Source of the DNA: Sporosarcina sp. P33
GTDB taxonomy: Bacteria > Bacillota > Bacilli > Bacillales_A > Planococcaceae
NCBI RefSeq assembly: GCF_002077155.1
Contig: NZ_CP015027.1
Span: forward strand, 558,001-622,000
DNA: 64,000 bases
Direction: 5' to 3'
Part shown: positions 44,792 through 52,682 of the stretch, piece by piece
Position numbering within the stretch: the first letter of the stretch is position 1
Layout: each line of letters starts with the position of its first letter
Translations under genes and position numbers: made by a program
The notes under the pieces: model-generated
Seen by the model: only the letters and a program-made list of their open reading frames with translations
The model's database searches: none
Told to the model about the DNA's origin: nothing

Positions 44792-45575
44792 ATTTGCCAA
44801 AGCTTTGAAATTTCTCTTCAATCACTTGTTTGAATGATTCAGACGCTGCCGCTTTTTTAATTGCCTGGGCAAAGTCTTTATCCTGGTCTTCTTCTCTCAC
44901 TGCCACGATGTACTGCAGCTCTTCACTTATTTCCTCATGAGCCAACGCCTCTGTCAATTCCATTTCATTGGCCATAATGAAGTTATCAGGGATGACCGCC
45001 AAATCCCCGCTGGCCATCGATGCGATCAGCTGAGAAGTCAGGACAGGCTGGATTGTCAGGTCTTTCGGATTGCTGTCGATTTGTTTTTCGGTGACGCCGT
45101 ATGCAGATGCTTCTGCATCCAATGAGAGTAATCCTTGCTGTTCAAGAAAACGCAATGCTCTTGCCGTGCCAAGGTCGTCATTCGGGATCGTGATCCAGGC
45201 GCCGTTTGGTATATCATCCATAGACGTCAGCGAGTTTGAATACAAACCAAGCCCCACACTCGGCACTTCAGTCAATGCAGTGATTGGCAAGTTGAATTGT
45301 TCATTAAATTGAGTCAGACTGATTTTTTGCTGGCTGAGATTCGCATCAATTTCACCGTCTGCCAGATCCTGATTCGGTTCAATCAAATCTACATACGTTT
45401 TCACTTCCACGCTGTATCCCTGTTTTTCCAAAGCGGGTTTCAATGCCTGATCGATAACTTTTGCATAAATGCCAGCTGTTGTGCCGAATGTAATCGTTTC
45501 TTTGCTGTCAGACGGACTGCAGGCTGTCAGGAATAAGCCCAGAATCATCAGCAGACTGAATGCTTTCATTTTCAT
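44790..45575 (-). CDS. MetQ/NlpA family lipoprotein, orphan methionine-type binding protein
   Basis: A 261-residue lipoprotein with lipobox LTACSP. The NlpA fold is recognised by IDQALKPALEKQGYSVEVK, DLIEPNQDLADGEIDANLSQ and IPNDDLGTARALRFLEQQGLL in parts. MetQ proteins bind methionine for the MetNI importer; no metN or metI is adjacent, so this is an orphan copy. ATG 45575 is 10 bases after AAAGGA; a TTG two codons earlier is less likely. It has its own good promoter and terminator, and no SAM or T-box leader is seen. Confidence 0.88.
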   Translation of the reverse strand: MKMKAFSLLMILGLFLTACSPSDSKETITFGTTAGIYAKVIDQALKPALEKQGYSVEVKTYVDLIEPNQDLADGEIDANLSQQKISLTQFNEQFNLPITALTEVPSVGLGLYSNSLTSMDDIPNGAWITIPNDDLGTARALRFLEQQGLLSLDAEASAYGVTEKQIDSNPKDLTIQPVLTSQLIASMASGDLAVIPDNFIMANEMELTEALAHEEISEELQYIVAVREEDQDKDFAQAIKKAAASESFKQVIEEKFQSFGK

Positions 45576-45608
45576 CTTCAAATCGTCCTTTCAAAAACTG
45601 CTGTCTTC

Positions 45609-45637
45609 ATCATATGCGCTCTGTTTTTCACTGTCAA
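45609..45637 (-). promoter_or_regulatory. metQ-like gene promoter
   Basis: On the minus strand TTGACA (45632-45637), 17 bp, TATGAT (45609-45614), about 35 bp before the start codon. It is close to the SigA consensus. Confidence 0.75.
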
Positions 45638-45650
45638 ACTGTATCTTGCA

Positions 45651-45688
45651 ACTAAAAAGATGTGCAGCATTGTACACATCTTTTTAGT
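45651..45688 (-). terminator. Terminator after the 45.7-kb membrane gene
   Basis: ACTAAAAAGATGTG and CACATCTTTTTAGT form a 14-bp perfect stem with a 10-nt loop directly after the stop at 45702. Confidence 0.8.
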
Positions 45689-45701
45689 CCGTTATGTAAT
45701 T

Positions 45702-46142
45702 TTACCAGACTGCCGGTTTTTGCACCATAAGCCAAAGCATGATCAGAAGTAATCCGATATAGATCCAGGCGGTGCGCTGCAATTTATTGATGACTGCCTC
45801 CCTGTCGTTCCCGGACTCGTGGAATCTCTTTAATACAGATGAAAAACCCGTGGCCAGGAATATGCCGGACAGCAGCATAATACCGATTGTGAGGATAACC
45901 CAGGATGTGTTCCATGGCCATGGTCCGAATAAAATCAGCAGTATGCCCGACACGACCAGAACATGGCCTGAATGCATAACCAGCCGGATGATGACTCGAA
46001 TGAATGCCAGATAGATGTCTTCTGCTTCTGCTTTGGCAGTACGCAGCCGGCGGATCAAAGGCAGCAGGAGAAATAACGGTCCCACTGCAATGACAGCCGA
46101 TACGACGTGCATAAATACGATCGCTCCATAATAGAGGTTCAT
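45702..46142 (-). CDS. Predicted integral membrane protein (DUF2269-like)
   Basis: A 146-residue protein with four hydrophobic helices. Conserved-looking histidines are in the first helix (FMHVVSAVIAVGP) and in VMHSGHVLVVSG, a pattern seen in DUF2269/CopD-like small membrane proteins that may bind heme or metal. The function is unknown. It starts 8 bp after the stop of the ASCH gene and is likely in the same transcript; its own ribosome site is weak. Confidence 0.72.
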   Translation of the reverse strand: MNLYYGAIVFMHVVSAVIAVGPLFLLLPLIRRLRTAKAEAEDIYLAFIRVIIRLVMHSGHVLVVSGILLILFGPWPWNTSWVILTIGIMLLSGIFLATGFSSVLKRFHESGNDREAVINKLQRTAWIYIGLLLIMLWLMVQKPAVW

Positions 46143-46150
46143 CTATTACA

Positions 46151-46483
46151 TCATTTCTGAATTGGGCTGTATTCGTGCACCCATACTTTCATTTTAGGCA
46201 GCCAAGGCATTTTATCATGGATAGACAGCATAGCCTGTTTATATTCCTCCACTGTGTCATGGCCTTCTGATTTCGCATCCTCATCTGTCAGTTCTCCGAG
46301 TGTCTGCTCATATAACTTTTCGATTCTAAACTCTTGTCCTTCTAAAATCATCGTCTCACCGGGATAAGCGTAGACGCCATTACGTCTTGTAGCCCATTTT
46401 TCACCGTTCAGTACTTTTTGTACGTCTTCAGGAATTGTCACCAGTCTTTCGATTGAGCAAGTCTTTTTTGGATAATTTGTCAT
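46151..46483 (-). CDS. ASCH-domain-like protein
   Basis: A 110-residue protein with the N-terminal beta-loop and basic NGEKWATRRNGVYAYPGET typical of ASCH/YqfB-like PUA-fold domains, which bind RNA or modified nucleosides. Here the assignment rests on motif order and length. AGAGGAG precedes the ATG. It lies next to the tandem repeat array, with a ribosome site clear of it. Confidence 0.65.
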   Translation of the reverse strand: MTNYPKKTCSIERLVTIPEDVQKVLNGEKWATRRNGVYAYPGETMILEGQEFRIEKLYEQTLGELTDEDAKSEGHDTVEEYKQAMLSIHDKMPWLPKMKVWVHEYSPIQK

Positions 46484-46579
46484 GCTAACACTCCTCTGCC
46501 TATGTTAATCTTTCACCCCTACTAGTGTAACTCTTTTTCCCTGTGATATCGAGTTTTTACATTGAGTAAAGTGAGTGCG

Positions 46580-47185
46580 GGGCGGATTGAGCGGTTGGAC
46601 GGGGGCTTTGAGCGGTTGCGGAGATGGTATGATCGGTTGGACACGTGCATTGAGCGCTGGCGGAGATGGTATGATCGGGTGGACATGTGCATTGAGCGGT
46701 TGCGGCGATGGTATGAGCGGTTGGACATGTGCATTGAGCGCTGGCGGAGATGGTATGATCGGTTGGACACGTGCATTGAGCGCTGGCGGAGATGGTATGA
46801 TCGGTTGGACATGTGCATTGAGCGGTTGCGGCGATGGTATGAGCGGGTGGACATGTGCATTGAGCGGTTGCGGCGATGGTATGAGCGGGTGGACATGTGC
46901 ACTGAGCGGTTGTGAAGGTGGTATGATCACTTGGACATGTGCATTGAGCGCTGGCGAAGATGTATGAGCGCTTGGACACGTGCATTGAGCGCTGGCGGAG
47001 ATGTATGATCACTTGGACACGTGCATTGAGCGCTGGCGGAGATGTATGATCACTTGGACACGTGCATTGAGCGCTGGCGGAGATGTATGATCACTTGGAC
47101 ACGTGCATTGAGCGCTCACGAAGATGGTATGAGCGCTTAGCCATGTGCTTTGAGCGCTTCCCCCGCCTCATTGAGCGCCCGCCGC
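46580..47185. repeat. 42/41-bp tandem repeat array (minisatellite)
   Basis: About 13 units lie between the ASCH and YtkA-like genes. The core GTGCATTGAGCG recurs at 46645, 46687, 46729, 46771, 46813, 46855, 46897, 46939 (exactly 42 bp apart), then 46980, 47021, 47062 and 47103 (41 bp apart), and once more, degenerate, at 47145. Each 42-bp unit is two related 21-bp halves, both ending in TGAGCG or TGATCG. Several frames stay open over the 42-bp part only because 42 is divisible by three; the 41-bp part rotates the frame, so I do not regard it as coding. Confidence 0.85.
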
Positions 47186-47213
47186 GAAAATAGAGAATAC
47201 ACATTGCAAAGCA

Positions 47214-47249
47214 TAAAAAATCCCCTTGCTGCAAACGCGGCAAGGGGGT
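47214..47249 (-). terminator. Terminator after the YtkA-like gene
   Basis: On the minus strand CCCCCTTGCCGC and GCAGCAAGGGG form a stem with a 4-nt loop, followed by TTTTTTATG. Confidence 0.85.
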
Positions 47250-47258
47250 TAAATTACT

Positions 47259-48011
47259 TTATTTCACTTCCACCGTATATTCTTCATGTTCATGAATATC
47301 CTCGTTTTCCACATGGATAATTACTTGATAGCTGCCTGCTTTCGGAAATTGATATTTACCGGTATATTCGCCCGGCTTCGTTTCATCCGTGTCTACCCAC
47401 TTCGTTTTTTTATCTGCATCGATTACTTCATAGCGGACTTGTGTATTTTCAAGTGCTGTGCCTTCAAGTTGAGCATGTGTCATCAGTTCCGTCTCAGCTG
47501 TTGCCGTTGCATCTTTAGGTTGCACGAAGTGAAGTGAGAGACCTTCTGCGCCATGGCTGTGCTCATTATGCTGACCTTCCTGGGCGCTTTCATGACCATC
47601 CGAATGTTGAGCGGATTCACCGATCTGAATTTGTTTTTCAGGCATGACATGCATATCGCGTGCCGTTACGTGTACTTGAACATGATACATTCCGTCTGTT
47701 TCAAACGTGGTCTCTGCCGAATAGATGCCTTCTTTGTCATTCGTCGTTTCCACATGAATACTGTCTTCTTTTTTGCCTTCTTCCCAGATTTCATACTCTA
47801 CTTCTGATGCGTCTTCCACTTTTTCATCACCCTGGGTCACAAGCGTCGTCAGTGTCACCGGTTCATTGGCATTTGCCTGCTCCGGCACCGTCAGTTCCAC
47901 TTCGATTGGTTCAGGCAATGCAGCCTCCGTCGGCACTTCTTCCTTTTGGCCGCATCCCGCAAGCGCGGTAATCATGGCCGTGCTCATTACTAACATTCCG
48001 AAACGTTTCAT
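47259..48011 (-). CDS. YtkA/FixH-like lipoprotein, two domains
   Basis: A 250-residue lipoprotein with lipobox LAGCGQ (Cys about 20). Two YtkA-like immunoglobulin-type domains (about 35-135 and 155-248) each carry the strand pattern PEQANANEPVTLTTLV or AQLEGTALENTQVRYEV and the GxYHVQVHV ending. The linker is rich in His, Glu and Ser (HSDGHESAQEGQHNEHSHGA) and could bind copper. YtkA/FixH proteins accompany cytochrome oxidase assembly. It is divergent from a two-component system followed by Sco, which supports a copper or oxidase role. Confidence 0.8.
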   Translation of the reverse strand: MKRFGMLVMSTAMITALAGCGQKEEVPTEAALPEPIEVELTVPEQANANEPVTLTTLVTQGDEKVEDASEVEYEIWEEGKKEDSIHVETTNDKEGIYSAETTFETDGMYHVQVHVTARDMHVMPEKQIQIGESAQHSDGHESAQEGQHNEHSHGAEGLSLHFVQPKDATATAETELMTHAQLEGTALENTQVRYEVIDADKKTKWVDTDETKPGEYTGKYQFPKAGSYQVIIHVENEDIHEHEEYTVEVK

Positions 48012-48167
48012 ATTTTCATTCTCCTATCTGTTCGTTTAGCTGTTATGATTATAAGATATGATTGCGAAATTTCTATGAAGTTTCAACAACTTTTTGAAAC
48101 TTCATGTGAATTTCACATCTTTTACGGAAAATTAACCTATAACGATTTAATGAAATGAGGAGTTCCC

Positions 48168-48848
48168 ATGAGTTACCAATTACTAGTCATTGATGATGAA
48201 CCGCAAATGCGGGATTTAATTCGCATGATTTTAGAAGATGCGGGATACAGTGTACTCGAAGCAAGCGATGGCATTCACGCATTATCCTTCATCAAACAGC
48301 ATGATGTGGATTTATGTATCGTGGATGTGATGATGCCTTACATGGATGGATTCACGTTCGCCGAGGAATTGAAGCGCTCTTCTTCCATTCCATTGATATT
48401 CCTTTCTGCGAGGGGTGAGGAATGGGATAAAGTGCAAGGTTTGAAACTGGGCGGAGACGATTACATCGTGAAACCGTTCTTGCCGCGTGAACTGGTTGCC
48501 CGCATTGAAGCTGTATTGCGCAGAACGTATCGCCGTAATCCAGACCCGCTGATCATGCAGGCAGGCCCTTTGACAATCAATGAAGATTCCTACACAGCAC
48601 ATCTGGACGGAAAACCCCTTAATTTAACATTGAAAGAATTCGGCCTGCTGCTATTGCTTGTCAAACATAAAGGGCGTGCGTATTCCCGTGAGCAATTACT
48701 TGAATTAATTTGGGGGGACGATCATCAAAGCAGTGAGCGGACAATTGATACACATATTAAAACACTGCGCTTAAAACTTGGCGATGCCGGCGAAATGATT
48801 GAGACGGTATGGGGGATCGGCTATAAATTAGAGGATCCCGATGAATAA
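48168..48848 (+). CDS. OmpR/PhoB-type response regulator
   Basis: A 226-residue regulator: receiver with DDEP acidic pair, phospho-Asp in LCIVDVMMPYMDG, Ser in IFLSARG and Lys in DDYIVKPFL; winged helix with LTLKEFGLLLLLV and DTHIKTLRLKLG. GAGGAG precedes the ATG. It overlaps the kinase start by 8 bp, so the two are coupled. With Sco immediately downstream it probably controls respiration or copper genes. Confidence 0.92.
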   Translation: MSYQLLVIDDEPQMRDLIRMILEDAGYSVLEASDGIHALSFIKQHDVDLCIVDVMMPYMDGFTFAEELKRSSSIPLIFLSARGEEWDKVQGLKLGGDDYIVKPFLPRELVARIEAVLRRTYRRNPDPLIMQAGPLTINEDSYTAHLDGKPLNLTLKEFGLLLLLVKHKGRAYSREQLLELIWGDDHQSSERTIDTHIKTLRLKLGDAGEMIETVWGIGYKLEDPDE

Positions 48849-50241
48849 TCTCAATTTAAGCAAAAAAATGATGATTGTCTTTCTCGGAAGCATCACCTGT
48901 ACGATTTTATTTTCATTTTTTTTCATTCATTATTTATATACCGATTTGTACAAAGAACAAATCAAGGAATCGATCATGTATCAGGGCAGCAGAACGGCAG
49001 CGCATTATCATTACGGCGAACTCAGTGATTCCATTATAGAAAAAATTCAATGGTATAACATTGTTTCGGAATATGAAATTATCGTAGTCGACCGTCTTGA
49101 TGATTTAACGTCTTACTTCCCCTATCAGCTGGATTACCAATCACTGATCAATGACAGCGACGAGAAATCATTGGAAATGGGACAGCCCGTCATGAAGGAA
49201 GGTTTTGTTGAAGAGCTGAACCGAGAAATCTTCGGCGGAATTTTCCCGATCAAAGGGGAAAACGGGCTGATTGGCTTTATTTATATTTATGTTCCGCTTG
49301 CTGCCATCCAAGATGTGTTTCATGACAGTCTGCCGCTTATGCTGCTTGTAGGCAGTGCATTTTTTCTCATCCTGTTTTACATTTTGCAGCGTGTCTGGCG
49401 CTCACTGTTTGAGCCGCTGCAGACATTGCAGACATATTCAGAAGAAGTGTCTAAAGGCGATTATTCTAACCGGCTCAATACAGACCGGACGGATGAAATC
49501 GGCAAGCTTTCAGCCGCATTTGATTCGATGAGCCGTTCTCTGGAAGAACAGGATCAGCGCAAGAAAGATTTCACTTCTAATATTGTCCACGAGCTGCGGA
49601 CGCCTTTAACGTATATTAGCGGCTATGCACAACTTTCACGCGACAAGATCGATGCATCACCTGAAGAGGTAAAACAATATTTATCGACGATCGAAAAAGA
49701 AACAGAACGCTTAAAAAAGCTCATTCATGACTTAGTCGAATTAAATCACCTGGAACAGGATCTGTATACATTAGAGCATGAGCCAATTGCCATTGCCCAG
49801 CTGCTGCTCGATACACTGGAGTTATTTACAGTCCGGCTGCGTGATAAAGGGATTCAGTTACAGACCGCGATTGATGAAGAGTGTATTGTAGAAGGTGATC
49901 CGAAACGGCTGCAGCAGGTATTTTATAATACGATTGATAATGCGGCGAAGTACGCGGAGCACTCGATTTCTATTGATCTGACAGCCACTAAATCAGGCGT
50001 GCAATATCGGATTACAAATGACGGAATTACAATCGAAGACGAAGATGTAGAACGGATCGGGGAACGGTTTTTCCGTACAGATAAAGCACGGAACAGGACG
50101 ACGGGCGGGACAGGACTCGGGTTATCGATCGTGAAAGAAATCGTTCGCCTGCATAAAGGGTCGTTCACGATTTCTAATAAAATGAATGAAACAACGGTCA
50201 CCATCGAATTGGCGGAGCAAAATCAAAGGAGTGAAAGCTGA
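48841..50241 (+). CDS. Sensor histidine kinase
   Basis: A 466-residue kinase: first helix near 8-29, extracellular domain of about 130 residues, second helix near 170-190, HAMP (RSLFEPLQTLQTYSEEVS), HisKA with NIVHELRTPLTYISGYAQLS, and HATPase with NTIDNAAKYAE and GTGLGLSIV. The ATG overlaps the regulator's last codons. Its stop shares one base with the Sco start (TGATG), so the three genes are one tight operon. Confidence 0.92.
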   Translation: MNNLNLSKKMMIVFLGSITCTILFSFFFIHYLYTDLYKEQIKESIMYQGSRTAAHYHYGELSDSIIEKIQWYNIVSEYEIIVVDRLDDLTSYFPYQLDYQSLINDSDEKSLEMGQPVMKEGFVEELNREIFGGIFPIKGENGLIGFIYIYVPLAAIQDVFHDSLPLMLLVGSAFFLILFYILQRVWRSLFEPLQTLQTYSEEVSKGDYSNRLNTDRTDEIGKLSAAFDSMSRSLEEQDQRKKDFTSNIVHELRTPLTYISGYAQLSRDKIDASPEEVKQYLSTIEKETERLKKLIHDLVELNHLEQDLYTLEHEPIAIAQLLLDTLELFTVRLRDKGIQLQTAIDEECIVEGDPKRLQQVFYNTIDNAAKYAEHSISIDLTATKSGVQYRITNDGITIEDEDVERIGERFFRTDKARNRTTGGTGLGLSIVKEIVRLHKGSFTISNKMNETTVTIELAEQNQRSES

Positions 50242-50804
50242 TGAAACGACTGGTCCCTTTTATGCTGCTGCTCACCTTGCTGATCGGCGGCTGCAGTGAG
50301 CCTCTGGAACGCGGAAAACATGTCCGTGAATTCTCTTTCACCGATCAGGACGGAAAGCCATTCCATTCAGAGTCACTCAACGGCACACCATGGATTGCAG
50401 ATTTCATTTTCACAAACTGCACTACTATTTGTTCCACACTGACAAGTGAAATGGCGGATGTGCAGAAGGACTTGAAAGACCGCGGCATTGACGTGAATTT
50501 CGTTTCCTTTTCAGTAGATCCTGAGAATGACACACCGAGAGCACTGAAAGACTATATTGCTAATTTCACAGAGGATGAATCTAACTGGCACTTGCTCACC
50601 GGCTACTCGCAGCAGGAAATCGAAGCGTTTGCGCGTGAAGAGTTTCAGTCGTTTGTTTTGAAGCATGAATCTTCCACACAAGTAGTCCATGGCACAAATT
50701 TTTATTTATTGGATGGTGAGGGCTATATTATCAAGGAATATAACTTCTCAAACGAGTCATTTAAAGAGGAGTTGGCAGCTGATTTGAAGCGGCTGAAACA
50801 TTGA
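50241..50804 (+). CDS. SCO1/SenC family copper chaperone
   Basis: A 187-residue lipoprotein (lipobox IGGCSE) with a thioredoxin-like Sco fold. The copper ligands are the CxxxC in FTNCTTICSTLT and the late His in VVHGTNFYL. Sco delivers copper to the CuA site of cytochrome oxidase or acts as a thiol reductase. It is the third gene of the regulator-kinase-Sco operon. The gene is called ypmQ/bsSco in B. subtilis; I leave the symbol empty. Confidence 0.9.
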   Translation: MKRLVPFMLLLTLLIGGCSEPLERGKHVREFSFTDQDGKPFHSESLNGTPWIADFIFTNCTTICSTLTSEMADVQKDLKDRGIDVNFVSFSVDPENDTPRALKDYIANFTEDESNWHLLTGYSQQEIEAFAREEFQSFVLKHESSTQVVHGTNFYLLDGEGYIIKEYNFSNESFKEELAADLKRLKH

Positions 50805-50866
50805 TCGGGTTGCGTGACGAATTTCGCTGATTCCGCTATACTATGTAATGAAAGCAGGTGTACGTG

Positions 50867-51232
50867 TTGGATTCTCGTTATTGGAAAGTCGGTTTTTTTG
50901 CGTCATTGATTTCATTCGTGCTGCTCATTTTGGGCGTTCGCACGATCTTGGGACATGACCTGGTCGTCAATAACTACTTAACATTTGCCGTATTCGGCCT
51001 GATTGTCGGCATAGTAAGTTCGCTCTTGCTCTTTTATCAGCTGCCGATCGCATTTAAGATGTTTATGGTGACACTCGTTTTGGCATTTGCAGAAATGTTC
51101 CGCAGCTTCCTCATGATGGATAATGAATTCTCTGAAGCAATTGGTATATTATCATTGTTTATCATTTCGTCATTTGGACTGGCCATTTCCGTAATTGTTC
51201 AATTTATCGTTAAATTGTTGCGCAAAAAGTAA
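50867..51232 (+). CDS. Hypothetical four-helix membrane protein
   Basis: A 121-residue hydrophobic protein with four predicted helices and a basic C-terminus (IVKLLRKK). I do not recognise the family. Three possible starts exist (GTG 50858, GTG 50864, TTG 50867); TTG 50867 has the best spacing (8 bp) from AGCAGG. A -10-like TATACT is about 30 bp upstream, so it may be separate from the sco operon. It ends at a strong terminator. Confidence 0.65.
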   Translation: MDSRYWKVGFFASLISFVLLILGVRTILGHDLVVNNYLTFAVFGLIVGIVSSLLLFYQLPIAFKMFMVTLVLAFAEMFRSFLMMDNEFSEAIGILSLFIISSFGLAISVIVQFIVKLLRKK

Positions 51233-51271
51233 CAACCGGTTGGAGATTATTCTCCGACCGGTTGTTTTTTT
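51231..51271. terminator. Bidirectional terminator at the end of rlmN
   Basis: AACAACCGGTTGGAGA and TCTCCGACCGGTTGTTTTTTT form a long stem; the rlmN stop codon lies in its loop. Confidence 0.85.
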
Positions 51272-52323
51272 GCTGTTTTAATTTGCTTGCTGCGTAACTG
51301 ACCGCATGCTGCATCAATATCCGTTCCATTCTCCAGGCGCACGCCGCAATTGATCCCCTTGCGTTTAAGTGCCTCATAAAACGATTTGATTGCCTGCGGT
51401 TCACTGCGCTGATACTGTCCATGCTCATCAACAGGGTTATATGGAATCAGATTCACATACGAGAGATGGCGTTTATCTGCCAGCAGCCGGCCAAGTTCTT
51501 CCGCTTCTTTGACATGGTCATTGACATCGCGCAATAAAATATATTCAAACGTAATTCGGCGGTTAGTCTTTTCCAAGTAGTAATTAATGGAATCCATCAG
51601 CTTTTCAATCGGGAATGCCTTGTTGATCTTCATGATAGATGAACGCAATTCATTATTCGGCGCGTGTAATGATACCGCCAGATTGATCTGGATATTTTCA
51701 TCCGCGAATTCCTTAATCTTTTCTGTCAAACCGCTTGTTGAAACAGTGATATGACGTGCACCGATTGACAGGCCTTTTTGATCGTTAACGATATGAAGGA
51801 AGTTCATCAGATTTGTATAGTTATCGAACGGTTCACCGATCCCCATTACGACGATGTGGCTGACACGCTCCTCTTCACCTTTACCATCCAGATGCTCTTG
51901 CACTTTCATGATTTGCCCCACGATTTCTCCTGCATCCAAGTCGCGATTTTTGCGCAGCAGCCCGCTTGCGCAGAAACTGCAGCCGATATTACAGCCGACT
52001 TGTGTTGTCACACAGACAGAGTAACCATACGGAAATTTCATCAGGACCGTTTCAATCAAATTGCCGTCGGTCATTTTAAAAAGAAATTTCACTGTGCCGT
52101 CTTGCGATACTTGCTTCACTGTTTGTTCCAGCGTTTGGATGGAGAAGTTCTCATCCAATAAGTTGCGCGTCTCTTGACTGATGTTTTTCATCTCATCAAA
52201 TGACAGTACGCGTTTTTTGTAAAGCCAGTCCCACACTTGTGCAGCGCGGAACTTCTGTTGTCCGTTTTCTATAAAGAAGTTTGTCAATTGTTCGATTGTC
52301 AAACCGTATATGGATTTCTTCAT
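51247..52323 (-). CDS. rlmN: Dual-specificity RNA methyltransferase RlmN
   Basis: A 358-residue radical SAM methyltransferase. The cluster motif is [11 protein letters not shown] (C-x3-C-x2-C), the upstream and downstream cysteines for the methylated intermediate are present, and [11 protein letters not shown] and [14 protein letters not shown] are typical. It methylates C2 of adenosine 2503 in 23S rRNA and A37 in some tRNAs. AGAGG precedes the ATG. It is a single gene. Confidence 0.95.
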   Translation of the reverse strand: MKKSIYGLTIEQLTNFFIENGQQKFRAAQVWDWLYKKRVLSFDEMKNISQETRNLLDENFSIQTLEQTVKQVSQDGTVKFLFKMTDGNLIETVLMKFPYGYSVCVTTQVGCNIGCSFCASGLLRKNRDLDAGEIVGQIMKVQEHLDGKGEEERVSHIVVMGIGEPFDNYTNLMNFLHIVNDQKGLSIGARHITVSTSGLTEKIKEFADENIQINLAVSLHAPNNELRSSIMKINKAFPIEKLMDSINYYLEKTNRRITFEYILLRDVNDHVKEAEELGRLLADKRHLSYVNLIPYNPVDEHGQYQRSEPQAIKSFYEALKRKGINCGVRLENGTDIDAACGQLRSKQIKTAKKQPVGE

Positions 52324-52402
52324 GTAGTTTCCAGCCTCTTTTCAAAATTGCAATCTTGTAATTATACTACAAGATGCTGCAAAATGGAACAACTGATACG
52401 TT

Positions 52403-52585
52403 TTATGATTGTTCATTTCTGACGTTTTTGTCAGTTCTGAGTTTTAAGAAAAACGCCAGAAGGTTCAATGCTGCCAGGACAGCGAAAAAAATTCCCATTC
52501 CCGTATGTCCCGCAGCGATGCGGTCATAGGCAAAATACGCCATGACAAGACCGATGACAAGATCGATGATTTTTGAATTAAACAA
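52403..52585 (-). CDS. Small membrane protein, 60 residues
   Basis: A protein with two hydrophobic segments (IIDLVIGLVMAYFAYDRIAA and GIFFAVLAALNLLAFFL) joined by a short loop and a charged tail. It starts at TTG 52585 behind AAGGGGGAAG. I do not recognise it; small two-helix proteins of this kind are common in Bacillales. Confidence 0.65.
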   Translation of the reverse strand: MFNSKIIDLVIGLVMAYFAYDRIAAGHTGMGIFFAVLAALNLLAFFLKLRTDKNVRNEQS

Positions 52586-52628
52586 GATGCTTCCCCCTTA
52601 CTGATTCTCTCCACAGTATAGCAGAAAA

Positions 52629-52671
52629 ATGCACCTGCAGCGGAAGTTTCATCCGGACAGGTGCATAGTTA
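52629..52671 (-). terminator. Terminator after the cPGS-like gene
   Basis: On the minus strand ATGCACCTG and CAGGTGCAT form a perfect stem with an inner TCCG/CGGA-like pairing, followed by TTTTTC. Confidence 0.75.
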
Positions 52672-52682
52672 TAATGATTTAT

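Noticed and set aside
44790..45575. SAM riboswitch before the MetQ-like gene
   Set aside because: The promoter is only about 35 bp from the start codon, leaving no room for an S-box leader.
46505..47012. Several long open frames of 110-150 residues over the tandem repeat on both strands
   Set aside because: They are 14-residue periodic translations of a 42-bp repeat in multiple frames at once, have no ribosome site or conserved domain, and are broken where the period changes to 41 bp.
46580..47185. A CRISPR array
   Set aside because: There are no unique spacers; adjacent units are near-identical throughout, and no cas gene is in the window.
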